From: Pseudomonas kermanshahensis
Lineage (GTDB): Bacteria > Pseudomonadota > Gammaproteobacteria > Pseudomonadales > Pseudomonadaceae
Assembly (NCBI RefSeq): GCF_014269205.2
Contig: NZ_JABWRY020000001.1
Span: 2,542,001 to 2,606,000 of the forward strand
Reading direction: 5' to 3'
DNA: 64,000 nt
Made by a program: the position numbers and the translations under genes. The notes beneath the pieces were generated by a model. It was not told the DNA's origin and did no database searches. It worked only from the letters and a program-made list of their open reading frames with translations. Below are positions 44,545 to 53,309 of this stretch, one piece after another (position 1 is the stretch's first letter; every line of letters begins with the position of its first letter).

Positions 44545-45762
44545 ATGTTCACTGCCAACAAAAATGCGCGTCGTGATAGCTATCCTGCTGATCTCCGCGA
44601 AATAATGAGTATAAGCAAAGCAGCTGAGAGCCGCTCTTGGCTTTCGACTTGGAACAAAATCAATGAGGGGACGCCTCTTCACAGCCTCCCAGGCCTGGCC
44701 ACCGAGCTGGGAGTTGCTTCGATTAAAGTGAAGGATGAATCTGTACGCTCCGAGCTCGGTAGCTTCAAAGCACTAGGCGCGCCCATTGCCCTGCTGCGCC
44801 TGATCCTCCGCACCTTCCCAGATTGCAAATTCAACCCCCAGCTTTTACTCAGTGGCGAATACAAGCGCGAACTAGCCTCCTTCACTGTCGTAAGCGCCAC
44901 TGACGGTAATCATGGTAAAGGTCTGGCTGCCGCAGCCAAAGATATTGGCTGCAAATGCGTGATTGTTCTGCACGCGAATGTAAGCATCGAGCGGGAAGAA
45001 GCCATTGCAGCTTACGATGCCGAGATTGTACGAATCACCGGTAACTATGACGAGTCCGTGGAACATGCAGCGTCTCTAGCATCCACCAACGACTGGATTG
45101 TTGTCTCCGACACGTCCTACGAAGGCTATGAGGTTATCCCGCGTGACGTAATGCAGGGTTATGGCACCATCGCAGCCGAGATCATTGACTCGATCGCAGA
45201 TGGAGAAGACTTCACTCATGTATTCCTGCAGGGGGGTGTGGGTGGGCTCGCTGCTGGCATCGTTAGTTATTTCTGGGAGTTTTACGGCAGCAAGCGCCCG
45301 ACGTTCGTTATCGTTGAACCGGAGCAAGCAGACTGCTTGTACCAAAGTGCGATTGCCGGAAAGGCGACTAAGGCCACTGGCTCTGTCGATTCCGTCATGG
45401 CCGGTTTGGCTTGCGGCGAAACCTCGCCATTGGCCTGGAAATTCCTGCAGCCTGCCGTCGACTTCTTCATGACTATTTCGGATGAGGACGCGATCGCCTC
45501 CATGCGCCGTCTCTCCGTGGAAAATGGCAGTGACATTCCTCTGATCTCAGGCGAATCTGCAGTAGCGGGACTATCTGCATTGAAAAGGGTGGTAGAGTCT
45601 CCGAGCCTGGCTGCAGACATAAGCATTAACGCTATGTCACGGGTATTGTTGATTAGTACCGAAGGTGCAACTGCACCCAAGGTATTTGAGGATCTGGTCG
45701 GTCAGTCGGCTGAGTCCGTTGCCTCGCGCCAAATCGCTTGGTTAGCTTCAAAATTGGATTAA
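44545..45762 (+). CDS. dpaL: Diaminopropionate ammonia-lyase
   Basis: 405 residues of the PLP fold-type II family. The PLP lysine is K75 in LGSFKALGAP, SATDGNHGKGLAAAAKDIG is the substrate/PLP loop, and the phosphate-binding loop is in LQGGVGGLAAG. Length and motifs match DpaL/YgeX, which splits 2,3-diaminopropionate to pyruvate and two ammonia. AAGGAG precedes the ATG. An Lrp regulator, amino acid permease, M20 amidohydrolase and porin follow, forming a likely catabolic unit. Confidence 0.92.
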   Translation: MFTANKNARRDSYPADLREIMSISKAAESRSWLSTWNKINEGTPLHSLPGLATELGVASIKVKDESVRSELGSFKALGAPIALLRLILRTFPDCKFNPQLLLSGEYKRELASFTVVSATDGNHGKGLAAAAKDIGCKCVIVLHANVSIEREEAIAAYDAEIVRITGNYDESVEHAASLASTNDWIVVSDTSYEGYEVIPRDVMQGYGTIAAEIIDSIADGEDFTHVFLQGGVGGLAAGIVSYFWEFYGSKRPTFVIVEPEQADCLYQSAIAGKATKATGSVDSVMAGLACGETSPLAWKFLQPAVDFFMTISDEDAIASMRRLSVENGSDIPLISGESAVAGLSALKRVVESPSLAADISINAMSRVLLISTEGATAPKVFEDLVGQSAESVASRQIAWLASKLD

Positions 45763-46110
45763 TTTTGCAGTCCAGATGGAGCAGGGTGTTCACTCTCAAA
45801 GTATTCCCCGGCTTCATCCTTCAGACACGCATTCGAAGGGAGGCTTCGAATTCCGAGCTTTTGATTTATCCGCATACCAACCGTGGATGTTCGGACAAAT
45901 AGCCCTAGCAATGCAGTGTTTGATATCCAGTAATCAAAAAAGGGCCCTCAATGGGCCCTTTTGTACTCAAATCAAGATCACCTGGTCAGCCAGGATTCGA
46001 CCGTGTCAGAGCCTTGCAGATGTTTGCGCTTGCCATGATTTCATTCTCCTTTATAAGCGAAATATCTTGCTTGAACTTATAGGGGAGATATCTTGGCTTT
46101 TTAGTCTTGG
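45763..46110. other. Intergenic region between dpaL and the Lrp gene
   Basis: About 350 bases between two converging genes. A terminator lies in the middle; nothing else with clear coding or regulatory character was found. Confidence 0.4.
45936..45963 (+). terminator. Rho-independent terminator downstream of dpaL
   Basis: AAAAAGGGCCC and GGGCCCTTTT form a perfect stem with a short TCAAT loop and A/T flanks on both sides, so it can work for either converging gene. Confidence 0.82.
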
Positions 46111-46596
46111 TTAGAATTGTTTTTGAATCTTGTCTATTGGGACGTTCATGCTTGCTTTGACGCGATCCATGGCCACCAATGTTTTAAATGATCTGACGTT
46201 GTTGTTTTCGTGGAAGAGGGTTCTGGTTAGCTCCACGTATTGCGTCATGTCTCGTACTAAAAATATTAGAACAAAGTCGCATTCGCCGGCGACGTAATAG
46301 CATTGTTGGATCTGTGAGCAAGATTCAAACTTTTTTCTCATCTGATCAAGGAGGTCTGATCTCTCACTTTCCATCATTACCTCCACGATTATCGTAAGGT
46401 TATAACCCATGGCTGATGGATTGATTGATGCCGTATACCCTTCAATCACACCTGAGTCTGAGAGGATTTTTAGGCGTCTGTTAACAGCTGTTGTGGACAA
46501 GCTAGCGCGCTCACCGAGTTCACTCTGGGGCATGCGCCCGTCCTCCTGGATCAGTGAAATGATCACTCGGTCGAACCCATCAATAGCAGATTTCAT
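46111..46596 (-). CDS. Lrp/AsnC-family transcriptional regulator
   Basis: 161 residues: N-terminal helix-turn-helix (DRVIISLIQEDGRMPQSELGERASLSTTAVNRRLKIL) and a C-terminal RAM domain (YNLTIIVEVMM, CYYVAGECDFVLIFLVRD). Such regulators sense amino acids. It lies between the ammonia-lyase and permease genes, divergent from the permease, and most likely induces the cluster with diaminopropionate or a related amino acid. Confidence 0.88.
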   Translation of the reverse strand: MKSAIDGFDRVIISLIQEDGRMPQSELGERASLSTTAVNRRLKILSDSGVIEGYTASINPSAMGYNLTIIVEVMMESERSDLLDQMRKKFESCSQIQQCYYVAGECDFVLIFLVRDMTQYVELTRTLFHENNNVRSFKTLVAMDRVKASMNVPIDKIQKQF

Positions 46597-47082
46597 GGTG
46601 TGGTTTCTCGATATTCGGATTGAAATCGGTAAAAAATTCCGGCCAACCTGTTTTTTAGGTGAGGTGCTAGGTTGATAGGGGAATATAATTCAGATGTTCA
46701 TGGAGGACAAGCTGAGTCGCCTATGGCGTAAATGGAGGAGGGGCAACGGTACAGGAGTGTACGTTCATGTGCTTCCTGGCTCCTCTCTACCCCTCAGCTG
46801 GCCACCTATGGATGCTGCATCACTGACGCGCTCTGGGTAAGCATATGAGTGCCGATGTGAATTTTTTTCCGTTAAATGCCCATAAACCTCAAATTTATTC
46901 CGTTCCTCGTTCAGATATTGAGATTTAGGTGCGATTTTCTCTAATAAAATTGAACCGAGGTGTGAAAAGCTTCATAGGATCTTCGTGCTTGTTGGAGAGT
47001 TTTAGCTGGGACGAAGAACTCTGTTAGGTGCTCCCGCAGCTTGAGCGTGGGATTAATAAGAAAAACAAATTTGGAGCGTTTT
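46597..47082. other. Divergent promoter region of Lrp and permease genes
   Basis: About 485 AT-rich bases between two divergent genes. Lrp-type binding sites are expected here but are too degenerate to assign by eye. No additional gene was found. Confidence 0.4.
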
Positions 47083-48714
47083 ATGGGTTCGTACAAGAGA
47101 AGAATAGGCCCTATCTCGTTACTGTATACCGCAATTGGTTCAATTATAGGCTCTGGATGGCTTTTCGGTTCCTATCAGGCTGCTCAACTCTCTGGGCCAG
47201 CTGCAATCTTGGCTTGGGTAATTGGAGCCGTGGTGATGATAGCCATCGCCTTGACCTATACTGAAATGGGCGTCATGTTTCCAGACTCGGGAGGTATGGT
47301 TCGTTATCCGCAATACTCCCATGGTTCACTACTCGGTTTTATAGGTGCTTGGGCAATTTGGCTGGCTTTAGTTGCGGTAGTCCCAATCGAAGCTGTAGCA
47401 TCTGTTCAATATTTAGCCTCCTGGCCTTATCCTTGGGCGCAAAGCCTCGCTACGGATGGTGCGCTTAATACATACGGGCTGTTGTGTTGCTGTTTGCTGA
47501 TCATGGTGTATTTCGGTCTCAATTACTGGGGTGTTAAGCTTTTTTTGAGAGCTAGTAACGCTATCACCATTTTTAAGCTTGTGGTTCCTCTCTTTACTGC
47601 GGTAGCGCTTTTGTCTAGTGGCTACCATACAGAGAACTTCGGTCTTTCCTCAATGGAGGCTTTTGCCCCCAATGGTTGGAATGCTGTGCTGACTACCGTT
47701 GCCGTCAGCGGCATCGTGTTCAGTTATAATGGATTCCAAGCGCCGATTTCTATGGCGGGTGAGGCCAAGAATCCTAAATTCAGTATACCGTTCGCATTGA
47801 TCGGATCTTTGCTAATTACCATGGTCATCTATGTAATGCTGCAAGTGGCATTCATTGGTGCCTTGGATCCGGGGCTGGTTGCTAAAGGTTGGGGTAACTT
47901 GAACTTTAGTTCTCCAATGGCGCAGTTGGCGCTAGCTGTTAACCTGAACTGGCTAGCTATACTGCTCTATATTGATGCATTTGTGAGCCCTTCTGGTAGT
48001 GCAGTTATTTATAAGGCGGCTGTGGCACGCATGCTTCATGCCATGGAGCGAAATGGGTCGATGCCTAAAATCTTTGGTGTGCTCGATCCTGTATACCAAG
48101 TTCCTCGTATCGCCATGTGGATTAATCTTTTCCTCTGTTTCATTTTCCTGTTCTGGTTCAAAGGATGGGGAGCGTTGGCAGGGGTGGTCTCCGTGGCAGT
48201 TGCGGTCGGCTATCTTATCGGGCCAGTTAGCGTCATGTCGCTGCGTCGGACAGCTCCAGATGTCGAACGATCTATCCGCATCAGTGGGCTTAGCATTATT
48301 GCGCCATTCGCGTTTGTTTGCGCAGCATTGATTTTGTATTGGGCACGCTGGCCTTTGAGTGGTCAGATTATTTTCTTGATCATTGCCGGGCTTCCGATCT
48401 ATTTCTATTTCCAAAAGAAGAACAATCCGGAATCTATCAGTCGCGATGTCCGTGCTGCCGCTTGGTTGATCGTTTACCTGCCTGTTGCCGCAGTTACTTC
48501 GTACATCGGCAGCCCATCCTTCGGTGGGATTGGGGTTCTGTCTGAAGGCTGGGATATGCTAGTGGTTGCTGTTGTCGCACTTTTGTTTTTCAAATGGGGT
48601 GTAAACAGTGGTTACAGAACTCCTTATCTTGTCGAACGTATTGCATGCGGTTATGAAGATGATCGTAAAGCCAGTGGAGAGTCTGAGCCTTTGTCAGGCG
48701 TTTCTCATGTTTAA
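47083..48714 (+). CDS. APC-family amino acid permease
   Basis: 543 residues with about twelve membrane segments. SLLYTAIGSIIGSGWLFGSYQAAQLSGPAAILAWVIG is the conserved APC TM1 region, and IVFSYNGFQAPISMAGEAKNPK is the TM6 region. The ATG at 47083 is preferred because GGAG lies seven bases upstream; an upstream in-frame TTG has none. With dpaL and an M20 amidohydrolase it is probably the inner-membrane importer of diaminopropionate or an acylated derivative. Confidence 0.88.
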   Translation: MGSYKRRIGPISLLYTAIGSIIGSGWLFGSYQAAQLSGPAAILAWVIGAVVMIAIALTYTEMGVMFPDSGGMVRYPQYSHGSLLGFIGAWAIWLALVAVVPIEAVASVQYLASWPYPWAQSLATDGALNTYGLLCCCLLIMVYFGLNYWGVKLFLRASNAITIFKLVVPLFTAVALLSSGYHTENFGLSSMEAFAPNGWNAVLTTVAVSGIVFSYNGFQAPISMAGEAKNPKFSIPFALIGSLLITMVIYVMLQVAFIGALDPGLVAKGWGNLNFSSPMAQLALAVNLNWLAILLYIDAFVSPSGSAVIYKAAVARMLHAMERNGSMPKIFGVLDPVYQVPRIAMWINLFLCFIFLFWFKGWGALAGVVSVAVAVGYLIGPVSVMSLRRTAPDVERSIRISGLSIIAPFAFVCAALILYWARWPLSGQIIFLIIAGLPIYFYFQKKNNPESISRDVRAAAWLIVYLPVAAVTSYIGSPSFGGIGVLSEGWDMLVVAVVALLFFKWGVNSGYRTPYLVERIACGYEDDRKASGESEPLSGVSHV

Positions 48715-48738
48715 TCGGAAAATCAGGAAGGCGCAAGC

Positions 48739-49908
48739 ATGATCATTGATGAAAAGTTCAAAAGCAAAATCGCAGCGTGGCGGCATTCGTTCCACAGGCA
48801 TCCTGAGCTTGGATTTGAGGAAGTGGAAACTGCTGAGAAGGTCAAACAGATTCTTGAAAGCTTTGGCCTTGAAGTACACAAGGGATTTGGTGGTACGGGA
48901 TTGGTGGCCAGCCTGAAGGTGGGCGGGGGTACAAAGGTCATCGGTCTCCGTGCTGATATGGATGCTCTCGGCATCTCAGAAGTAGCGCCAGGTCGAGCAC
49001 ACATATCGCAGATCGAAGGCAAGATGCATGCTTGCGGGCATGACGGACATATGGCTATGGTGCTCGGCGCGGCTGATCTGCTGTGTTCTCGTCTTGACTT
49101 TGACGGTACTGTTCGCTTCATTTTCCAGCCGGCAGAAGAGCATGGCCGAGGAGCGAAGGCCATGATTGCAGATGGTTTATTTGAAAAGTTCCCAGTTGAC
49201 TCCATTTATGGTGTTCATAATATGCCGGGAATTCCAGCTGGAAAGTTTGCTACTCGTGTTGGTGGGTTCCTGGCGAGTGAAGATAATTTTGTCATCAGGA
49301 TTAAAGGTGTAGGCACTCACGCAGCTCGCCCTCATATGGGGGTCGATCCAATTGTAATCGGTTCACAAATAGTTCTCGCTTTGCAGACTGTAGTTTCGCG
49401 AAATGTGGATCCATCGCTCCAGGCGGTAGTATCCTGTACGGAATTTATTACTGATGGTATCCGAAATGCGGTACCTTCCAATGTCATAATTAAGGGAGAT
49501 ACTCGTAGCTTCCATCCGGAAGTTCAAGCTCTACTGCAAAAGCGCATGCGTGAGATTTGTGAGGGTATCTGCGCATCTTTCGGAGCTACTTGCGAGTTTG
49601 AGTACACCCACGAATTTGAAATCACCACGAACTGGTCTGATAGCACAAATCTTGCTGTCGATGCAGCTCAGAGGATAGTGGGCGCTGAAAATGTCGACGG
49701 TAACGCATCCGTATTGATGGGGTCTGAGGATTTTGGGGCTTTCACTAAGATTGTCCCTGGCAACTTTATGCTTATTGGAAATGGAGCAGGTGATGAGGAG
49801 GGCTCCGTAACGCTACATAATGAGAAGTATGACTTCAATGACAAAATTCTCGTTACAGGCGCACACTACTTTGCTGAAATTGTACGTTTGAGTCTCCCCC
49901 TCGCTTAA
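48739..49908 (+). CDS. M20D-family amidohydrolase
   Basis: 389 residues with the M20D (hippurate/indole-acetyl-amino-acid hydrolase) pattern: WRHSFHRHPELGFEE, GLRADMDALGI, the metal ligands in KMHACGHDGHMAM, and FQPAEEHGRGAKAMI. It should remove an acyl group from an N-acyl amino acid. AGGAAG precedes the ATG, 24 bases after the permease. In this cluster it may deacylate an N-acyl-diaminopropionate before DpaL acts; that link is an inference. Confidence 0.9.
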   Translation: MIIDEKFKSKIAAWRHSFHRHPELGFEEVETAEKVKQILESFGLEVHKGFGGTGLVASLKVGGGTKVIGLRADMDALGISEVAPGRAHISQIEGKMHACGHDGHMAMVLGAADLLCSRLDFDGTVRFIFQPAEEHGRGAKAMIADGLFEKFPVDSIYGVHNMPGIPAGKFATRVGGFLASEDNFVIRIKGVGTHAARPHMGVDPIVIGSQIVLALQTVVSRNVDPSLQAVVSCTEFITDGIRNAVPSNVIIKGDTRSFHPEVQALLQKRMREICEGICASFGATCEFEYTHEFEITTNWSDSTNLAVDAAQRIVGAENVDGNASVLMGSEDFGAFTKIVPGNFMLIGNGAGDEEGSVTLHNEKYDFNDKILVTGAHYFAEIVRLSLPLA

Positions 49909-50364
49909 ATGGATAGGCCATCCTCTCATTCCGCTAGTGGATGGCCTATCACTCTTAAGTATCACTCTATGCATGATGGCTACCCCTTCCACTCTAATCA
50001 TAGACTTCTATGTGCGCCGCACTCACTGCCAATGATGTATTTTGTCGATGAATGCGCGTAATGGCGCAAAGCTCGATATTTACGTTTTGGGGCTGTGTCA
50101 TACCTACTGTTACTTCCAGTATTGAGACGTGGCCGCCTTGAGCTTGCCAGGTGGTTTGATCGGCTTTTAGCTGACGAGGTAACGTAAGCCTGTCCGCCTG
50201 AAGCCGACCAACTCGCTCAAAAAATGCAATATGCAATTGCGTGTTGGAAGTTGTGCTGCGCAGGTGTTACTTAATATTTTTCTTTGGAGTGGCACAAAAA
50301 GGTCGATAGCAGCTGTGGCTAAACTATCGACCAGGTTTAAGTAAGATTTTTGAGATGGACGAGG
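49909..50364. other. Intergenic region between M20 and OprD genes
   Basis: About 455 bases between converging genes. GATAGGCCATCC and GGATGGCCTATC (49912-49950) form a strong stem, probably a terminator. A minus-strand frame at 49994-50236 with a TTG start reads like protein in its second half but has no known family and is not called as a gene. Confidence 0.45.
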
Positions 50365-51621
50365 TTAGAATATGTCTATCGGATAATCAATAAAGGCTCG
50401 GATCTCATTCAGGTCTGGCCCGACGCTGTTGTCAGATCGGTAAATGGAGTTTCGAAGCTTGAGTGAAAGGTCTTTGGCAGGCCCGCTTTGAATTACATAT
50501 GATATTTGGTTGAATAACTCTCGTTCGGTGGCATCAGTTTTGGTGCTGGTGGTAATGTCAGTGCCGCGGACATAGGCTATTTTGTAGAATAAACCTGGTA
50601 CGCCGTAGCCTGCGAAGTTGAGCTCATAACTAAGCTGCCAAGAGTCTTCGTTTTTTAGATTGAAATCCGAGTAGTAAGAGTTAGCGACATAGATCGCCGA
50701 GCCACCATCGCCAAAGTCATAGGCGTATCCTGCATCTCCAGTGTTACGCTGGTTCGCCAGGATAATGGCGTGAGGGCCGAAGCTGTACTTGGCGGCTAAG
50801 CTCCAGATGGTATTCCTATCGTTATTTCCATCACCACCCAGTGCAAACCCAGCGGCAGAGTCATCGGCGTATCTGGTACGGTAAGCATTGAAGTCGAAAT
50901 TCAATGCTTGCTGATCACTAAGTGGGAAGTTTACGTTCAAGTTTGTATATAGTTTCTTATACATGTCCTGAACATCTGAGTGGTAGAGAGAGAAGCTAAC
51001 GTTTTCTGATGGCTGATAGGTGCCGCCTATTAAATTAATTTTCTTCAAGTGATTTGGATCTCGAGCGGCATCCCCCATTGGACTGTCTCCAGTGAAGTGG
51101 CCAGCGTTTACCTCTAGGTCGTCGATCTCCTTACTTGTGATAAGTGTTCCAGTAAAAGACTCCGGCAGCAGGCGGTTGTCTGCATAGCCGAGCACCGGGA
51201 GGAGTGGAAATTGATCACCGTATTTGATTGTGGTGTTTGAAAGTCGAATCTTTACAGCCCCTCCTGCCTGAGATAGATCGTCAACTGGACGACCATTGCT
51301 GTCCGTATCAAAAAAGGCTCTGTAGTTACGCCCCCGACCACTGTCGAGCTTGATACCGAGTATGCCGAATGCATCGGCTCCGATACCTACAGTGCCCTGT
51401 GTAAAGCCCGATTGAGCAACACCAACAAATCCTTGCCCCCATACCTTTGCATCCGGTGCGCTATCTTTGAAGTCTCGATTGTAGTAAGCGTTGCGTAGCC
51501 GAAGCTTCACATCCGCATCCTCAATAAAACCTTTTGACTCCGATTGATCACTGGCCTGAGCGACAATACTGATTGTGCTGTACGCGATAACCGCTAGTGC
51601 TATGAAGGAGGGCTGCTGCAT
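50365..51621 (-). CDS. OprD-family outer membrane porin
   Basis: 418 residues with a signal peptide (MQQPSFIALAVIAYSTISIVAQA) and the OprD pattern: DADVKLRLRNAYYNRDFKD, AKVWGQGFVGVAQSGFTQGTVGIGADAFGILGIKLDSG, and a C-terminal beta-strand ending in phenylalanine. OprD porins carry basic amino acids, peptides or aromatic acids. Diaminopropionate is a basic amino acid, so this is a plausible outer-membrane entry for the cluster. GGGG precedes the ATG. Confidence 0.9.
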   Translation of the reverse strand: MQQPSFIALAVIAYSTISIVAQASDQSESKGFIEDADVKLRLRNAYYNRDFKDSAPDAKVWGQGFVGVAQSGFTQGTVGIGADAFGILGIKLDSGRGRNYRAFFDTDSNGRPVDDLSQAGGAVKIRLSNTTIKYGDQFPLLPVLGYADNRLLPESFTGTLITSKEIDDLEVNAGHFTGDSPMGDAARDPNHLKKINLIGGTYQPSENVSFSLYHSDVQDMYKKLYTNLNVNFPLSDQQALNFDFNAYRTRYADDSAAGFALGGDGNNDRNTIWSLAAKYSFGPHAIILANQRNTGDAGYAYDFGDGGSAIYVANSYYSDFNLKNEDSWQLSYELNFAGYGVPGLFYKIAYVRGTDITTSTKTDATERELFNQISYVIQSGPAKDLSLKLRNSIYRSDNSVGPDLNEIRAFIDYPIDIF

Positions 51622-52690
51622 GGTTCTACCCCTATTGCGTTGTTATTAGTTGGAGTGCGGAGGGTGTGCTCACCTAATAAGCTGGCGAGCTGGTTGTGGT
51701 AGGGCGACTCTTATTGTGTTGAGTTGACTTTTATCTCTTTTCATTATTGTTTATGGGCTTGAGAGGCCGTATTTGGCACTAATGCTCAGGTGTCGCCTAG
51801 GGATCTTAAGTTTTATGAGGTGGAAAAAATGCCCTTATTCGACGTGTATTCAGGAGTTTTGTTGATATTTTTTTAAGAAAATGGAATTTTATTTCATTGT
51901 CTTCGCCGGGGTTCAGGCGCGAATTCTCTAGACTTCAGGAGCGGAAATATCTCGGGTCAGTTGCGGAGTGGTGGGCGTCGAACTCTATACGTTTAGAAGA
52001 CAGTCAAGTAAAACTCTCCGCAAGTATTCTATGATTACGGCGCTTGCGATGGTCTTCCCACGGCGCTTCGCGTAGGCCTCTTTGAATTGAACTCGGTTTC
52101 GTAAACACCTTGAACGGCTGCAAAGGATCGATTGCGGTTGGTCACCACTGGCGGTTTTCGACCCAGAGGTGCCAGTGAAGTTGCCAGTGATTATGTAGGA
52201 GTGGGCTTGTCCCGCGAAGCGGCCGGCCCATGCATTGGAGTTAGCTGGCGCGGGCTACGCCCGTGTTCGCTGGGCAAGCCCGCTTCGTTATGGCAAAGTC
52301 GCGCCATTTGCGAGAGAGGAGAGGGGCCGAGGGTTCCCGACCTCAAAAAATTACTCAGATTCGAGGTGAGCTCTCAGCGCTTCCGCCAAGGTGAGGAGAG
52401 CATCCTCCAAACGACGGTCTTCCCGAGCGTCGGCTGATTGAGGGATGAATTGCACGCAATGGCGGAGCAGGGCCTCGGCGTCGTTTGTGTTCAAATCGAA
52501 AGTGATCATGTTTAATTCTCGACGTCTCGGAAGGATCTAAGATGGGGTGTATTTTCAGTTGGGTCGTTTTGGGCGCAGGGGATCAGGTACACTCTGGATC
52601 AGATGCTGGGCTTTGAATGGAGCATGTCCCGGGAAATTGTGTAACTCATCATGGCGCTGGCCACTGAGTTTGCCGTTTAGTTGATCACGG
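51622..52690. other. Non-coding region with REP pair and possible IS debris
   Basis: About 1.07 kb with no convincing gene. It includes the OprD promoter, a REP-like inverted pair at 52194-52287, and sequence near 52130-52190 and 52560-52680 that looks like leftover insertion-element DNA. It separates the diaminopropionate cluster from the IS256 remnant. Confidence 0.5.
52194..52226 (+). repeat. Pseudomonas-type REP sequence
   Basis: A sequence beginning TGTAGGAGTGGGCTTGTCCC and ending GCGAAGCGGCCGG has the GC-rich stem and conserved head of P. putida REP elements. A degenerate inverted partner lies at 52269-52287, as in REP pairs (REPINs). Confidence 0.7.
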
Positions 52691-53060
52691 CCGACAGCTT
52701 GGCCTGTGGATTATCGCTTGCTGATGTGGGTCATGGCGTTGAGCATGAAGTGCACGCGACAACGCTGCCAGGTCGCATTGAAGACCTTGAAAACCCAGCT
52801 CGTCCACCGAGCGCGTTGAGACGCCTTGGATGTAGGCCTCCTGAATGACCGCCACCATGGCCTTTTCGGCGGTGCGTCGAGGTTCGAGACAGCCTGGAAA
52901 GTAGCTGCCTTGGCGCAGCTCGGGGATCTTCAGGTCGACGTCGCCGGCGCGGGTTTGCCACAGGCGGTCACGGTAGCCATTTCGGCTGTTTGTGCGGTCT
53001 GGGCTTTTGACATCGAAGCCGGCACCGCACAGGCCTCCGACGTCGGACTCCATCATGCGC
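52690..53060 (-). pseudogene. IS256-family transposase remnant with internal deletion
   Basis: The minus strand reads LCGAGFDVKSPDRTNSRNGY, LKIPELRQGSYFPGCLEPRR and EAYIQGVSTRSVDELG, the N-terminal part of an IS256/mutator transposase. It then jumps, with a frame change, to VFNATWQRCRVHFMLNAMTHISKR, which normally lies more than 150 residues further on. The DDE core is therefore deleted. Both protein ends are also incomplete, and no terminal repeats are clear. Confidence 0.8.
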
Positions 53061-53309
53061 TGGGCAACGAACTGATACCACGCCCATCACGTTTCACGTT
53101 CTACGTTGGTGAAAAAATGGCTTAATGCAGCGAGGAAGGCCAAAGAGCTCAACAATCATCCTCAGCCTTGGCTTGTGTCCGCTGCCCGCTTGCAAGCGGC
53201 ATCGATTAGGAGTCCAGCAGCAGATAGTCTTCGTCCAGTTTCATGAGCGTCGTCAAAAAGAGCTTCGCAGCAGCCGCACAGCCGGCATTTGGCCGTGCCC
53301 ATTGGCTTT

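Noticed and set aside
45990..46020. Possible tRNA-like ATTCGACC segment downstream of dpaL
   Set aside because: No cloverleaf stems or acceptor arm could be paired around it.
49994..50236. 80-residue minus-strand frame with a TTG start
   Set aside because: No ribosome site and no family match; kept only as a note on the intergenic region.
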